A stretch of DNA of 64,000 nt from an uncultured Aquimarina sp. (GCA_947493035.1 CANLOW010000005.1:124001-188000); one strand, 5' to 3'. Shown: positions 18,100 through 28,248, counted from the first letter of the stretch. Numbers and translations: made by a program. Notes: generated from the letters alone by a model not told the origin.

Positions 18100-19448
18100 T
18101 AGGCAAATAATTTTTCGACCTGGACGATCGCTTTAGGCAAACAGCATATCACTACTTTATCATCTGACTGAATAACAAAATCTCCTAAAGGAATTGACCC
18201 CTTTCCATCTCGTACTACCCCTGCAACAATAGCATTCCGAGGAAATTCAATATCTTTTATTCTAGAGTTAACTACTTTCGTTTTCTCTTTTACTTGAAAT
18301 TCTAGTAACTCAGCATTCATATTTGTAAGCTTAGTCATTGCCAATACTTCTCCTCTTCGGACATACCTAAAAATACTATTAGCTGCTAATAATTTCTTAT
18401 TAATCAATGTATCTACACCTATCGAATGTGATAATTGAAAATAATCTATATTTTCTACTAAAGCTATCGTTTTCTTTACTCCTTTCGATTTAGCAACTAA
18501 GCAAGAAATAATATTAGTTTCCGAATTTCCTGTTACCGCAATAAAAGCATCCATGTCATGTAAATTTTCCTCTTCGAGTAATTCTACATTCCTCCCATCC
18601 CCTTTAATTACTAAAGCTTTTGGTAAGTTATCTGCCAAATCAAATGCCTTCTCTTCTTTACGCTCAATCAATTTGATTTCAAACTTCTTTTCACATAAAT
18701 CTTTTGCAGTATTATAACCTATTTTACTTCCCCCCAAGATCATTACATCTTTGATCTTCTCTTTTTCTTTTCCTATAGATTTCCTTAAAGGTTCTACCCC
18801 TTCTGGGGTTGTAATAAAATAAACTAAGTCTCCTTCTTTAAAAATTGTATTCCCTCTAGGTATGATCGTAAAAGAAGTGCTTTCACGTTGAATTGCTAAG
18901 GGCATAAATGTAAAATCGGGCATCATTTTGGCTGCTTCTTGAACCGTTTTCCCTACAAAAGAAGCATTTTCTGTAAGCGTTGTTCCAACCATGATCAATG
19001 CTCCATCTTCAAATTGATACGTCTCCGCGAATGCAGATTGATTCAATAAAAGACTAATTTCATTAGCTGCTAATAGTTCTGGAGAAATCAATTCATCTAT
19101 TCCAAACTTCTTAAAACCTATCAACCCCTTATTGCTAATATATTCTGTATTAGAAATACGAGCTATCGATTGCTTTACACCTAATTCATTTGCTAATACA
19201 CAAATGGTAATATTTGCAGACTCATGACCTGTTACAGAAATGATAAGGTCTGCAGTATCTACATTTGCTTTTTGTAAAATACTAATAGAAGTTGCATCAC
19301 CTTTTACTCCTCTTATATCAAGATGATTCTCGGCATAAGAAAGGGATTCGGTGTTCGTGTCTATTAACGTAATATCTTGTGACTCGTAGGACAATAGTTT
19401 TGCTAAGTGAAAACCTACTTCACCTGCTCCAGCAATAATTATCTTCAT
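18099..19448 (-). CDS. trkA: TrkA, NAD-binding regulator of Trk K+ uptake
   Basis: 449 residues made of two RCK units, each with a Rossmann N-domain and a C-terminal ligand domain: GAGEVGFHLAKLL at the N-terminus and LGGSKIGYNTAKDLCEKK near residue 235. Acidic ends of the second strands (LIDTN, LIERK) fit NAD(H) binding. It is the gating partner of TrkH encoded immediately downstream. Confidence 0.95.
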   Translation of the reverse strand: MKIIIAGAGEVGFHLAKLLSYESQDITLIDTNTESLSYAENHLDIRGVKGDATSISILQKANVDTADLIISVTGHESANITICVLANELGVKQSIARISNTEYISNKGLIGFKKFGIDELISPELLAANEISLLLNQSAFAETYQFEDGALIMVGTTLTENASFVGKTVQEAAKMMPDFTFMPLAIQRESTSFTIIPRGNTIFKEGDLVYFITTPEGVEPLRKSIGKEKEKIKDVMILGGSKIGYNTAKDLCEKKFEIKLIERKEEKAFDLADNLPKALVIKGDGRNVELLEEENLHDMDAFIAVTGNSETNIISCLVAKSKGVKKTIALVENIDYFQLSHSIGVDTLINKKLLAANSIFRYVRRGEVLAMTKLTNMNAELLEFQVKEKTKVVNSRIKDIEFPRNAIVAGVVRDGKGSIPLGDFVIQSDDKVVICCLPKAIVQVEKLFA

Positions 19449-19603
19449 TTTATCATTTTTAAGCTCCTCAAAAAAAGTATTTATTATTTTGAGAAATAGT
19501 CTAAAACATCAAGAAGATTTTGTTTTAAACCTATAACAAATGTATGCATAAATTATAACGGTTGTACAACTCTATTTTATTATTCCCTATCCTATCAAAC
19601 CCC

Positions 19604-19611
19604 TATATTTG
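19604..19611 (+). promoter_or_regulatory. -7 box of ubiE/menG
   Basis: TATATTTG matches TAnnTTTG exactly and lies 16 bp before the ATG at 19628. It excludes the in-frame TTG at 19562, which lies upstream of the promoter. Confidence 0.65.
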
Positions 19612-19627
19612 CGCAAAGCTTTATTTT

Positions 19628-20356
19628 ATGCAAAAAAAGGTAACTCCATATAAAGATTCAAACGCTTCAAAAAAACAACAAGTAACCGATATGTTTGACA
19701 ACATTTCTGGAAGCTATGACGAATTGAACCGAGTGATATCTTTAGGTATTGATGTCAAATGGAGAGAAAAAGTAGTAGCTCTTGTTTCTGAAATACAACC
19801 ACAAAAAGTATTAGATGTAGCCACTGGAACTGGTGATTTGGCCATTAATTTGGTAAAAACAGGAGCAGAAGAAATTATAGGGTTAGATATTTCTAATGGA
19901 ATGCTAGAAGTAGGTAGAAAAAAGATATCCGAAAAATCATTAGATTCAAAAATCACAATGGTATTAGGTGATGGAGAGCATATTGACTACCCTAACGACT
20001 ATTTTGATGCGATCACTGTTTCATTTGGTGTTCGTAATTTTGAAAATTTAAATCAAGGTTTATCTGAGATATTACGTGTATTAAAGCCAGGAGGTATTTT
20101 CACTGTTTTAGAAACTTCTGTTCCTACTAAATTTCCTTTTAAACAAGGGTATCATTTTTACTGTAATACAATCTTACCTCTTGTAGGAAAAATTTTCTCT
20201 AAAGATAAAGTTGCTTATTCATATTTAAGTAAAAGTGCAGCTGTTTTCCCATATGGTGAGAAGTTTAACAATATTTTACGTAAAATTGGGTTTATAAATG
20301 TGGTTGATAGACCTCAGACATTAGGAGTTGCCACCATTTATACATCAAGCAAATAA
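19628..20356 (+). CDS. menG: Demethylmenaquinone methyltransferase
   Basis: 242 residues from ATG 19628, chosen because the promoter box ends at 19611. Class I SAM methyltransferase: VTDMFDNISGSYDELNRVISLGID at the N-terminus, SAM motif VLDVATGTGDLAINL, and FGVRNFENLNQGLSEILRVLKPGG, all diagnostic of UbiE/MenG. It methylates demethylmenaquinone in the last step of menaquinone synthesis, as expected for a menaquinone-using flavobacterium. porT follows after 2 bp, a gene pair known from Flavobacteriaceae. Confidence 0.95.
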   Translation: MQKKVTPYKDSNASKKQQVTDMFDNISGSYDELNRVISLGIDVKWREKVVALVSEIQPQKVLDVATGTGDLAINLVKTGAEEIIGLDISNGMLEVGRKKISEKSLDSKITMVLGDGEHIDYPNDYFDAITVSFGVRNFENLNQGLSEILRVLKPGGIFTVLETSVPTKFPFKQGYHFYCNTILPLVGKIFSKDKVAYSYLSKSAAVFPYGEKFNNILRKIGFINVVDRPQTLGVATIYTSSK

Positions 20357-20358
20357 AC

Positions 20359-21093
20359 ATGGTAAAAAAACTGGTTTTTATAATCTTAATTTGTGCATTT
20401 ACTTCTCAAGCTAATGCTCAAGGAATATTCAATCTATTCTCTAAAGATAAACTTCAAAACAGGCAAAATCACGATAAGAAAAAATACCGATGGGGTTACT
20501 ACCTAGGACTTAACGGCTTAGATTACAATATCGATTATGTCAAAGAAAGAGCTGCTTTAGACCCCGAAAATCAAGATATTGAGATCACTAAAAATTTAGG
20601 TTTTAATGTTGGACTTATTGGGAATTTAAGAATTAATGATCACTTAGACTTAAGGACAGAACCAGGTGTTATCTTTAATGACAGACAACTTCTTTTTCCT
20701 AATATTAATGGAAGTGCTAATGATCAGATTAGAGATGTAAAAGCTACATCTGTGTATATACCGCTATTAGTAAAATTTTCTACCAAGCGTTTAAACAATT
20801 TTAAACCGTTCATTACTGCCGGTCTTTCTACTATGATTAACTTATCTAGTAACGAAGACAACCCTGATGACAACTCTGCTGGGCAATTTCGCACAAAAAC
20901 AAATACTTATAACTACGAGCTAGGCTTTGGTATCGACTTCTTTTTACCTTATTTCAAATTTACGCCTACTATTCGTGGAATATGGAGTTTAACTGATGAA
21001 GTCGTTCCTGATGTTGATTCTAATAGTGACTATACTAGACCTATCGAAAAACTTGCCACTACAGGTGTTTTCTTAAATTTCATTTTTCAATAA
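20359..21093 (+). CDS. porT: PorT, outer-membrane T9SS component
   Basis: 244 residues with signal peptide ending ANA-Q. After a basic stretch (KLQNRQNHDKKKYRWGYYLGLN) the protein is an eight-strand-like outer membrane beta-barrel (LGFNVGLIGNLRINDHLDLRTEPG, IPLLVKFSTKRL, YNYELGFGIDFF) ending in Phe-Gln (FLNFIFQ). PorT is required for type IX secretion in Porphyromonas and for gliding and secretion in flavobacteria (SprT). It directly follows menG, which supports true PorT rather than a generic PorT-like barrel. Confidence 0.9.
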   Translation: MVKKLVFIILICAFTSQANAQGIFNLFSKDKLQNRQNHDKKKYRWGYYLGLNGLDYNIDYVKERAALDPENQDIEITKNLGFNVGLIGNLRINDHLDLRTEPGVIFNDRQLLFPNINGSANDQIRDVKATSVYIPLLVKFSTKRLNNFKPFITAGLSTMINLSSNEDNPDDNSAGQFRTKTNTYNYELGFGIDFFLPYFKFTPTIRGIWSLTDEVVPDVDSNSDYTRPIEKLATTGVFLNFIFQ

Positions 21094-21148
21094 CTATATT
21101 CAAATTTACCTTAATGGTTTAATAAATTCCAAACACAATAAATAGATT

Positions 21149-21532
21149 ATGATGACAATAAATAGAATGATGACTAATATTTGTTCAGGTAATCTAACTA
21201 AAAGTAAGAATTTTTATACCAAGCTATTTGATTTAGAAGTCAATTATGAAAGTGATTGGTTTATTCACCTAATTTCTAAAAATCAGCAATTAGAATTAGG
21301 AATCATTGATCGAACCAATGAAATTATACCTGATGGCTTCCAAAAGAACCCACAAGGGTTTTATATCACTTTCATTGTTGATGATGTTGACAAAATATTT
21401 AAAATTGTAGAATCAGAAGGACTTGAAATTATAAGCAAGCCCACCGATACATTTTATGGACAAAGGCGTTTATTAATGAAAGACCCTGACGGAGCTTTAA
21501 TTGATATTTCTTCACCTATCAAAATTTCTTAA
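21149..21532 (+). CDS. VOC (glyoxalase/bleomycin-resistance) family protein
   Basis: 127 residues forming one vicinal oxygen chelate unit: NICSGNLTKSKNFYTKLFDLEV at the start, FYITFIVDDVDKIFKIVESEG in the middle, TFYGQRRLLMKDPDGALIDI at the end. VOC proteins include glyoxalase I, dioxygenases and antibiotic-binding proteins; the substrate cannot be told here. Either of the two adjacent N-terminal Met codons could be the start. Confidence 0.8.
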   Translation: MMTINRMMTNICSGNLTKSKNFYTKLFDLEVNYESDWFIHLISKNQQLELGIIDRTNEIIPDGFQKNPQGFYITFIVDDVDKIFKIVESEGLEIISKPTDTFYGQRRLLMKDPDGALIDISSPIKIS

Positions 21533-21715
21533 TCACGATAATTCTGAGAAAGGATTTTCAATTGATTTGATTTAATATGTTCATTTTTAATACATTTATA
21601 CTTATATAAAATATCGTATCAAAACATACCTTTAAAACTAGAATTAGTTACTCTATAATTTCATTGAATTAAAAGATATCATCATACATTTTTATAATCA
21701 AAACATATCATTTCA

Positions 21716-22150
21716 ATGCATGAAAAACTTAACACAGAAGAAAGGAAATCGATCTGGTTAGCATTATCTGATTTATATCTCGACACAGCACTTCAAGAGT
21801 CTGATATAACCTATATAGCCTTTAAAATCAAAGAAAGCCCGTATACGCTTGAGGAAGTAAAAGCAATAAATAAATATGAGGTATTTCCTGTTCTACAAGC
21901 TAACCTATTTAACCCTGTGGGCGAATGGGCCCATTTCGATGAAACCTGGTTATTTGAAAGTATTACAAAACATATTTCTAAAAAAAATCTACTTAAAAAA
22001 GTGAGTATTAATATTTACTACAAGCTTTTTAACTGGATGTGCAAAGATTATTGGTTAAAACTAGAACAGGTTTATAATAACATTAATAGTAACACCTCCC
22101 CCCCCTATTATTACATCTTCTTTTTATTAAATTACCTAAAAAAATTATAG
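21716..22150 (+). CDS. Small protein of the DUF7079 type, unknown function
   Basis: 144 residues. The N-terminus (ERKSIWLALSDLYLDT), the central PVLQANLFNPVGEWAHFDE and the helical LFNWMCKDYWLKLEQVYN are recognisable as a small bacterial family of unknown function (DUF7079-like). The last about 20 residues follow a run of eight C bases (22097-22104) and look unlike a folded domain; a one-base change there would give a different tail. It is alone on its strand next to the IS3 remnant. Confidence 0.55.
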   Translation: MHEKLNTEERKSIWLALSDLYLDTALQESDITYIAFKIKESPYTLEEVKAINKYEVFPVLQANLFNPVGEWAHFDETWLFESITKHISKKNLLKKVSINIYYKLFNWMCKDYWLKLEQVYNNINSNTSPPYYYIFFLLNYLKKL

Positions 22151-22329
22151 ACTTAAATTTTATTACTAAGCTATTTAAAGGACTAAAAAACACAATACAA
22201 ACCTACTTTATAACGTTTTGTATAGTCAATTGTATTATTAAATTTATAATAGTCTAAAAGGAATTCAACCTAGAATTTATATTGCATTACGTAGTTAACT
22301 CACATCAGTATTATCAAGATTTTATTATA

Positions 22330-23675
22330 CTGAAATAGGTTGATCTTTTTCTTGGTGTAATTATATTTATTCTTAAATACTAAGTTCAGATAAATTTACA
22401 TTATTTTTTTCGGTACGATTTGTATTTTATATTAGGGTTCAAATGTACCTCTGCTGGTTTTCTTAATTCAAGACTAAAATGAGTTCTTAAGTTGTTGTAA
22501 ATATATATAGCTTCTTCAGTTATCTTTTTAGCTACAGAAGTATTTATAATTGTTTGTTTTAAACCGTATTCATATTTAAGAGTTCTGTTAATTCTTTCAG
22601 CAATAGGGTTTTCATAAGGGTCGTATTGCTCAGTCATACTCATTTTAATTCCATTATTTTCAGCAAATTCTGTGTATTTTGGATTGCAATATTGAAAACC
22701 TCTATCGGAATGATGAATGAGTTTTAGTTTAAGGAATTTTCTGTTTTTAATAGCCATATTTAGCGCATCAGTACAAAGAGGTGTCTCATATGGTTATCGA
22801 GTTTATAGCCCATAATTTACTTAGAATAGGTATCTGTTACTAAAGCTAAGAGGTTGTATCCATTTTCTGTTTTAATGTAAGTTATGCCACTTACCCAGAG
22901 TTGTTCAGGTCGAGTAGGGACTTGGTCTTTGACTAAGTTTTTATATTTTTTGTACATATGTTTTGAGTTTGTAGTTGTGATGTGATTTTTTGTTTTAGGA
23001 ATCAAGAGGTTATTGAGCCTCAAGAATCTATAGAACTTGTCTCTACCCATTTTAATATTAGCCTTAATAAAATCAGCTTAAAGTTCACTGTATAGCTTAA
23101 CTCCACCAGTTTTAGAACTTACTTTTTTGCGGTAATCTTTGACTAATTTTATAAATATCTGAAGGTCTACTTCTTGTTTTTGTTGGGTTTTGAGTCTTTT
23201 GTAAAAGGCTTGTTTAGATATCCCAAAACATCCATAGAACCATTTTCTTTTAAACGGTTTTCCGGTTTTCCTTTTTTAGTTCTATCTCTTTTGCTAATGT
23301 TTTGGGTAACAACTTTTTTGACATATCCACGCCTGTAATAAGTTCCATATCAGCAATAATGCCTTGTTGGAAATCTTTTTGAAACTTAAGTTCTTCAATC
23401 TTTTCCTTTAACCTTTAATTTCATCATTTTTACTCATACCTGTATCTTGTTGTACTTATAGTACTGTATTTTCTTAACCAATAAGAAATAGTAGTTCTAG
23501 GAACATCATATTTTTAGAAGCAAAGTTTGTAGATATTTGACCGTTCAGGATTTGGTCAAAACTAAAATTTTAGTGTCTAAATTTACTTTTTGATAGCTTT
23601 TTTTTCGCCAGTGTTCTTTTGTATTTTCATAAGTGACTATAATTAATTGATTAATTTTTAGTCAACCTATTTCAG
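22330..23675 (-). mobile_element. Decayed IS3-family insertion sequence with both terminal inverted repeats
   Basis: Perfect 14-bp terminal inverted repeats CTGAAATAGGTTGA (22330-22343) and TCAACCTATTTCAG (23662-23675) bound a 1.35-kb segment with the 5'-TG...CA-3' ends typical of IS3. The transposase genes inside read on the reverse strand and are broken. The three bases outside the left end (ATA) and right end (GGA) do not match, so no target-site duplication is evident. Confidence 0.85.
22401..23640 (-). pseudogene. IS3-family transposase OrfA/OrfB remnants
   Basis: OrfA: starts MKIQKNTGEKK, then frameshifts; the HTH region is still readable as FDQILNGQISTNFASK and, in another frame, KYDVPRTTISYWLRKYST. 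OrfB: a fragment at 22817-23050 (MGRDKFYRFLRLNNLLIP, then RPEQLWVSGITYI of the rve core start) and one at 22401-22757 (HHSDRGFQYCNPKYTEF, NPIAERINRTLK with the catalytic Glu, then the C-terminus). The DDE integrase core is split by stops and a frameshift near 22758-22816, so no active enzyme is made. Confidence 0.88.
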
Positions 23676-23853
23676 GGAAGTACGCAGCCTTAATAGATTA
23701 TCCCCTATCGTATATGCAAAAAAATATCTTCAAGGAGATAGCTCCTTGAAGATAGAAAATAAACAAAATGAAAGTTTTTATGTAATTTAGAAATGTCCTA
23801 AAAAGGGGAAACTTACAAAGTTACTTAACCCTTAAATTTTCGAAAAATATATT

Positions 23854-24480
23854 CTAATAAATTTCTACAACTCCACTGGCGATATCATACATACCTCCAA
23901 CTATCTTTATAGCTCCTTCATCTTCTAATTCTTTTAGAACTGGGCTTTCTTTACGAATATTATCAATAGTCATTAATACATTTTGCTTTGCTACAGCATT
24001 CACAAAATTAATATTCTTAGAATTCCTTTGATCCTTGTCCTTTGGCTCTTTTACAGCTTCTACAGCTGGCTCAATTTTATTGATTAACGCCGTCAAATTT
24101 CCTAAACGTGCATGATCACAAGCTCCTTTTACAGCTCCACAAGCAGTGTGTCCAAGAACTAAAACTAGTTTAGTACCAGCTAACTTACAAGCAAATTCCA
24201 TACTACCAAGGATATCTTCGTTAACGAAGTTACCTGCAATACGGATACTAAATACATCACCTACTCCTTGATCAAATAATAATTCTGCAGAAACACGCGA
24301 ATCTATACAATGTAATACCGTTGCAAAAGGGTATTGTCCTAAAGCTGTAGCTTCTACTTGTTCTACTAAATCTCTGTTAACAGAAGTATTACTAACAAAT
24401 CTTTTATTTCCGTTTAACAAAGCTTCCAATGCGCTATCTGGTGTCATCAATGACTGCGTTTCTGCTGTATGTGCTTTCAT
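23854..24480 (-). CDS. Beta-class carbonic anhydrase
   Basis: 208 residues. Zinc ligands are visible: Cys in LHCIDSRV with the Asp-Arg dyad, and His/Cys in LGHTACGAVKGA. RIAGNFVNEDILGSMEF is the conserved strand-helix between them. It interconverts CO2 and bicarbonate in the cytoplasm; bicarbonate is also a substrate of the neighbouring CarB, though the shared neighbourhood may be chance. A TAATTTTG box at 24523-24530 (reverse strand) could be its promoter. Confidence 0.93.
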   Translation of the reverse strand: MKAHTAETQSLMTPDSALEALLNGNKRFVSNTSVNRDLVEQVEATALGQYPFATVLHCIDSRVSAELLFDQGVGDVFSIRIAGNFVNEDILGSMEFACKLAGTKLVLVLGHTACGAVKGACDHARLGNLTALINKIEPAVEAVKEPKDKDQRNSKNINFVNAVAKQNVLMTIDNIRKESPVLKELEDEGAIKIVGGMYDIASGVVEIY

Positions 24481-24977
24481 ATATGATTATGTTATTGTTA
24501 TTTTAATTGTTTTAAAGCGACACAAAATTATTAGGTTTTCTATAATTCTATACTTGTCAAACAATTTATATTTTTTTCTTTATTTTTTATTCAAATATAA
24601 TGTTGAATAAATAATATCCTAAAAATAGACCTTAAGTATTATGAGCTATAGAGGTGTGTATTAGATTTCACTCTTTTTTTAAATCATCATCTTCAAGCAA
24701 ATTAAAAAAAACCTTTATATACATTACCAAAAGTAACTAGTGGAAAGCATAATATAAATCTTGTAGTCTAATTTAACATTTGTTCGAAAATAAATATTTT
24801 TAATTATTCTAGTAAACGATCTTTTTGTGTAAATCTTTTAAATGTACTCTAAAAAAAGGCCAGTAAATGAAATACATCAATCTACTGACCTTTAATTTTA
24901 CTAAACATTCTATTTTACACTTTAAATCTCAAAATATGTTATAAGATCATAAGTTTTAAAATTTATGATAAAGATAT
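24481..24977. other. Intergenic region between carbonic anhydrase and carB
   Basis: 497 bp, very AT-rich. It holds the probable promoter of the carbonic anhydrase gene near 24523-24530 and the carB terminator at 24850-24896. I see no reading frame or RNA gene. Confidence 0.6.
24850..24896 (-). terminator. carB terminator
   Basis: On the reverse strand AAAGGTCAGTAGATTG folds back on CATTTACTGGCCTTT through a mostly paired stem, followed by a T7 run. It lies about 85 nt after the carB stop. Confidence 0.7.
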
Positions 24978-27830
24978 TTACTTACTTAAATACATCTTTC
25001 TTCTAGAATACAATTCATAAAAAGCATCGTCTTTTAAACTATCTATAAATAAGATACTTTCTCCTGTAGACTTCATCTCTGGTCCTAGTTTCTTATTAAC
25101 GTTAGGGAACTTATTAAATGAAAATACAGGTTGTTTGATTGCATATCCTTCTAACTGAGGGTTGAAATCGAAATCAGTTACCTTCTTCTCTCCTAACATT
25201 ACTTTAGTTGCATAATTTACATAAGGTTCACCATAAGCTTTTGCTATAAATGGAACAGTACGAGATGCACGAGGATTCGCTTCAATGATATATACCTTAT
25301 CATCTTTAATCGCAAATTGGATATTGATTAATCCAACCGTTTCCAATGCCAAAGCAATTGTCTTTGTATAATCCTTTATCTGTTGCATTACAAACTCACC
25401 TAAATTAAACGGCGGTAATGTAGCGTTAGAATCTCCAGAGTGAACCCCACAAGGCTCAATATGCTCCATGATACCGATAATGTAAACATTTTCACCATCA
25501 CAGATAGCATCAGCTTCTGCTTCTATAGCACCATCTAAATAATGATCTAACAACAATTTGTTATTAGGTATCTTATTTAAAAGATCTACAACATGAGCTT
25601 CTAACTCTTTTTTGTTGATGACAATCTTCATTCCTTGCCCTCCTAATACATAAGAAGGACGTACTAAAATTGGAAAGTCTAATTCATCAGCTAAAGCCAA
25701 AGCTTCATCTGCATTAGTAGCAACTCCAAATTCTGGATAAGGGATATTATTGTCTTTCAATAAAGTAGAAAAACTACCTCTATCTTCAGCTAAATCTAAG
25801 GCCTTGTAACTTGTCCCTAAAATTTTGATTCCGTAACGCTCTAATTTTTCAGCTAATTTTAACGCTGTTTGCCCTCCTAACTGAACAATAACACCTTCAG
25901 GTTTTTCATGCTGAATGATATCATAGATATGTTCCCAAAAAACAGGTTCGAAATACAACTTATCAGCCGTATCGAAGTCAGTAGAAACAGTTTCAGGGTT
26001 ACAGTTGATCATGATGGTCTCATAATCACATTCTGAAGCAGCTAAAACACCATGCACACAACAGTAATCAAATTCGATACCTTGTCCAATACGGTTTGGC
26101 CCAGAACCTAATACAACCACTTTCTTTCTATCAGTTACTGCACTTTCGTTATGAACATATGTTGTACCATCAGACTTTTCAACATCACTTTCGAAAGTAG
26201 AATAATAATAAGGTGTCTGCGCTTTAAACTCAGCAGCACAAGTATCTACCAATTTGTAAACACGGTTTATGTTTAGTTCTTCACGCTTGCTATACACCTC
26301 ACTTTCGACACAACGCAACATATGCGCAATTTGTCTATCCGCAAAACCTTTTTGTTTTGCTTCTAACAATAAATCTTTAGGTAGTGATGAAATATTGTAT
26401 TTCTCTATTTCTTTTTCTAATAAATGTAACTCTTCATATTGCTTTAAGAACCACATATCGATCTTAGTGATCTCATGTATACGACTTAAAGGAATACCAG
26501 TTTGAATTGCATCATATAAAACAAAAACACGATCCCAACTAGCGTGAGTTAACTTATCAATAATAGTTTCGTAATCTCTATGCCCTTTACCATCTGCACC
26601 TAAACCATTACGCTTAATTTCTAAAGATTGTGTAGCCTTATGTAATGCTTCTTGGAATGAACGTCCAATTCCCATTACTTCACCAACCGCTTTCATTTGT
26701 AACCCTAAAGTACGATCAGATCCTTCAAACTTATCAAAATTCCAACGAGGAATCTTTACGATTACGTAATCTAACGTAGGCTCAAATAAAGCAGAAGTAT
26801 TTCCTGTAATTTGATTATCTAACTCATCTAAAGTATATCCAATCGCTAATTTAGTAGCTACTTTAGCAATAGGGTATCCTGTTGCCTTAGACGCTAATGC
26901 AGAAGAACGAGATACACGTGGGTTAATTTCAATTGCAATAATCTCTTCTCTTTCATCAGGACTTACAGCAAACTGCACATTACAACCACCTTCAAAATCA
27001 CCAATACTACGCATCATATGGATTGCCATATCACGCATTCTTTGGAATGTTTTGTCTGATAAAGTCATTGCAGGAGCTACAGTAATCGAATCTCCTGTAT
27101 GAATTCCCATAGGGTCCATATTTTCGATAGTACAAATAATTACTACGTTATCATTTTTATCACGTAATAATTCTAATTCGTACTCTTTCCAACCTAATAA
27201 TGCCTTATCAATCATTACCTCATGAATAGGAGAAGCCTCCAATCCTCGAGTTAATAATTCGTCATAGTCTTCTTCTTTATAAACAATTGCAGCACCAGCT
27301 CCTCCTAAAGTATAAGAAGATCTAATACACAATGGAAAACCAAACTCTTGTGCAATCTCTTTACCCTTCAAAAATGAAGTTGCAGTAGCTTGAGGAGCCA
27401 TACCAACTCCAATCTTGCCCATTAATTCTCTAAACTGCTCTCTATCTTCAGTAACATTAATTGCATCGATATCAACACCAATTAAAGCTACATTGTAATC
27501 ATCCCAGATACCTTTATCTTGAGCTTCAATACACAAATTTAATGCTGTTTGTCCTCCCATTGTTGGTAAGACAGCATCTATATTTGGGTGATTCTTCAAA
27601 ATCTCTATGATAGATTTTGTAGTTAAAGGTTTTAAGTACACATGATCAGCCATCGATGGGTCAGTCATGATCGTCGCTGGGTTCGAGTTGATAAGTACTG
27701 TTTCTATACCATCTTCACGTAATGAACGTAAGGATTGAGATCCAGAGTAATCAAATTCACAGGCTTGTCCAATAACAATTGGCCCAGAACCTATCAGCAA
27801 CACGCATTTTAAATCTTTATTTTTAGGCAT
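24978..27830 (-). CDS. carB: Carbamoyl-phosphate synthase large subunit, short form
   Basis: 950 residues. Two ATP-grasp halves are present, each with preATP-grasp GSGPIVIGQACEFDYSG / GSGPNRIGQGIEFDYC and glycine-rich loops SSYTLGGAGA / PSYVLGGQGM, joined by the oligomerisation region (about 400-550). The protein ends at SRRKMYLSK, where the E. coli enzyme continues for about 130 residues into the MGS-like allosteric domain. It makes carbamoyl phosphate for arginine and pyrimidine synthesis together with CarA, which is not in this window. The upstream gene on the same strand is rpmH, separated by a terminator-like hairpin. Confidence 0.95.
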   Translation of the reverse strand: MPKNKDLKCVLLIGSGPIVIGQACEFDYSGSQSLRSLREDGIETVLINSNPATIMTDPSMADHVYLKPLTTKSIIEILKNHPNIDAVLPTMGGQTALNLCIEAQDKGIWDDYNVALIGVDIDAINVTEDREQFRELMGKIGVGMAPQATATSFLKGKEIAQEFGFPLCIRSSYTLGGAGAAIVYKEEDYDELLTRGLEASPIHEVMIDKALLGWKEYELELLRDKNDNVVIICTIENMDPMGIHTGDSITVAPAMTLSDKTFQRMRDMAIHMMRSIGDFEGGCNVQFAVSPDEREEIIAIEINPRVSRSSALASKATGYPIAKVATKLAIGYTLDELDNQITGNTSALFEPTLDYVIVKIPRWNFDKFEGSDRTLGLQMKAVGEVMGIGRSFQEALHKATQSLEIKRNGLGADGKGHRDYETIIDKLTHASWDRVFVLYDAIQTGIPLSRIHEITKIDMWFLKQYEELHLLEKEIEKYNISSLPKDLLLEAKQKGFADRQIAHMLRCVESEVYSKREELNINRVYKLVDTCAAEFKAQTPYYYSTFESDVEKSDGTTYVHNESAVTDRKKVVVLGSGPNRIGQGIEFDYCCVHGVLAASECDYETIMINCNPETVSTDFDTADKLYFEPVFWEHIYDIIQHEKPEGVIVQLGGQTALKLAEKLERYGIKILGTSYKALDLAEDRGSFSTLLKDNNIPYPEFGVATNADEALALADELDFPILVRPSYVLGGQGMKIVINKKELEAHVVDLLNKIPNNKLLLDHYLDGAIEAEADAICDGENVYIIGIMEHIEPCGVHSGDSNATLPPFNLGEFVMQQIKDYTKTIALALETVGLINIQFAIKDDKVYIIEANPRASRTVPFIAKAYGEPYVNYATKVMLGEKKVTDFDFNPQLEGYAIKQPVFSFNKFPNVNKKLGPEMKSTGESILFIDSLKDDAFYELYSRRKMYLSK

Positions 27831-27955
27831 CGGAAAAGGGTTTTATTTCTTTATCTTCTTCGGAGCGTACTCACGAACTATAAAAATCGTAAATAATTTT
27901 GTAAAATCTAAGAGACATTCCTCTTAATTACCAATTACTTAATAGTAAAAAGGCA

Positions 27956-27991
27956 TAAAAAAAGGCGTTACCTATTTAAAAAGTAACACCT
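27956..27991 (-). terminator. rpmH terminator
   Basis: On the reverse strand AGGTGTTAC pairs with GTAACGCCT (one wobble) around a 12-nt AT loop, then a T7 run follows. It lies between rpmH and carB, so carB is probably expressed partly by read-through or from its own promoter. Confidence 0.7.
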
Positions 27992-28013
27992 ATATATGGT
28001 TCACATTCCACAA

Positions 28014-28175
28014 TTAGTGTTTGTGTCTGATTTCTGATGAAACAGATAGTTTCTTCCTTCCTTTAGCTCTTCTACGAGCAAGTACTTTTCTACCGTTGGC
28101 AGACGCCATTCTTTCTCTAAAACCGTGCTTGTTTTTTCTTTTTCTTTTTGACGGTTGATATGTTCTTTTACTCAT
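28014..28175 (-). CDS. rpmH: Ribosomal protein bL34
   Basis: A 53-residue reading frame on the reverse strand: [20 protein letters not shown] followed by [20 protein letters not shown] and [13 protein letters not shown]. This is the full, highly basic bL34 sequence of the large ribosomal subunit with a slightly longer C-terminus. A textbook flavobacterial promoter lies upstream at 28249-28278. Confidence 0.97.
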   Translation of the reverse strand: MSKRTYQPSKRKRKNKHGFRERMASANGRKVLARRRAKGRKKLSVSSEIRHKH

Positions 28176-28248
28176 TTTAGTATCTTTATAAGTCTATAGA
28201 AAATCGTGTTTACTCGCTCGCTAAGGTTATCCCCCAAAAAGCTGGGTG

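Noticed and set aside
19562..19627. Longer N-terminus for MenG starting at the TTG 19562
   Set aside because: It would begin upstream of the promoter's -7 box and adds residues absent from the family.
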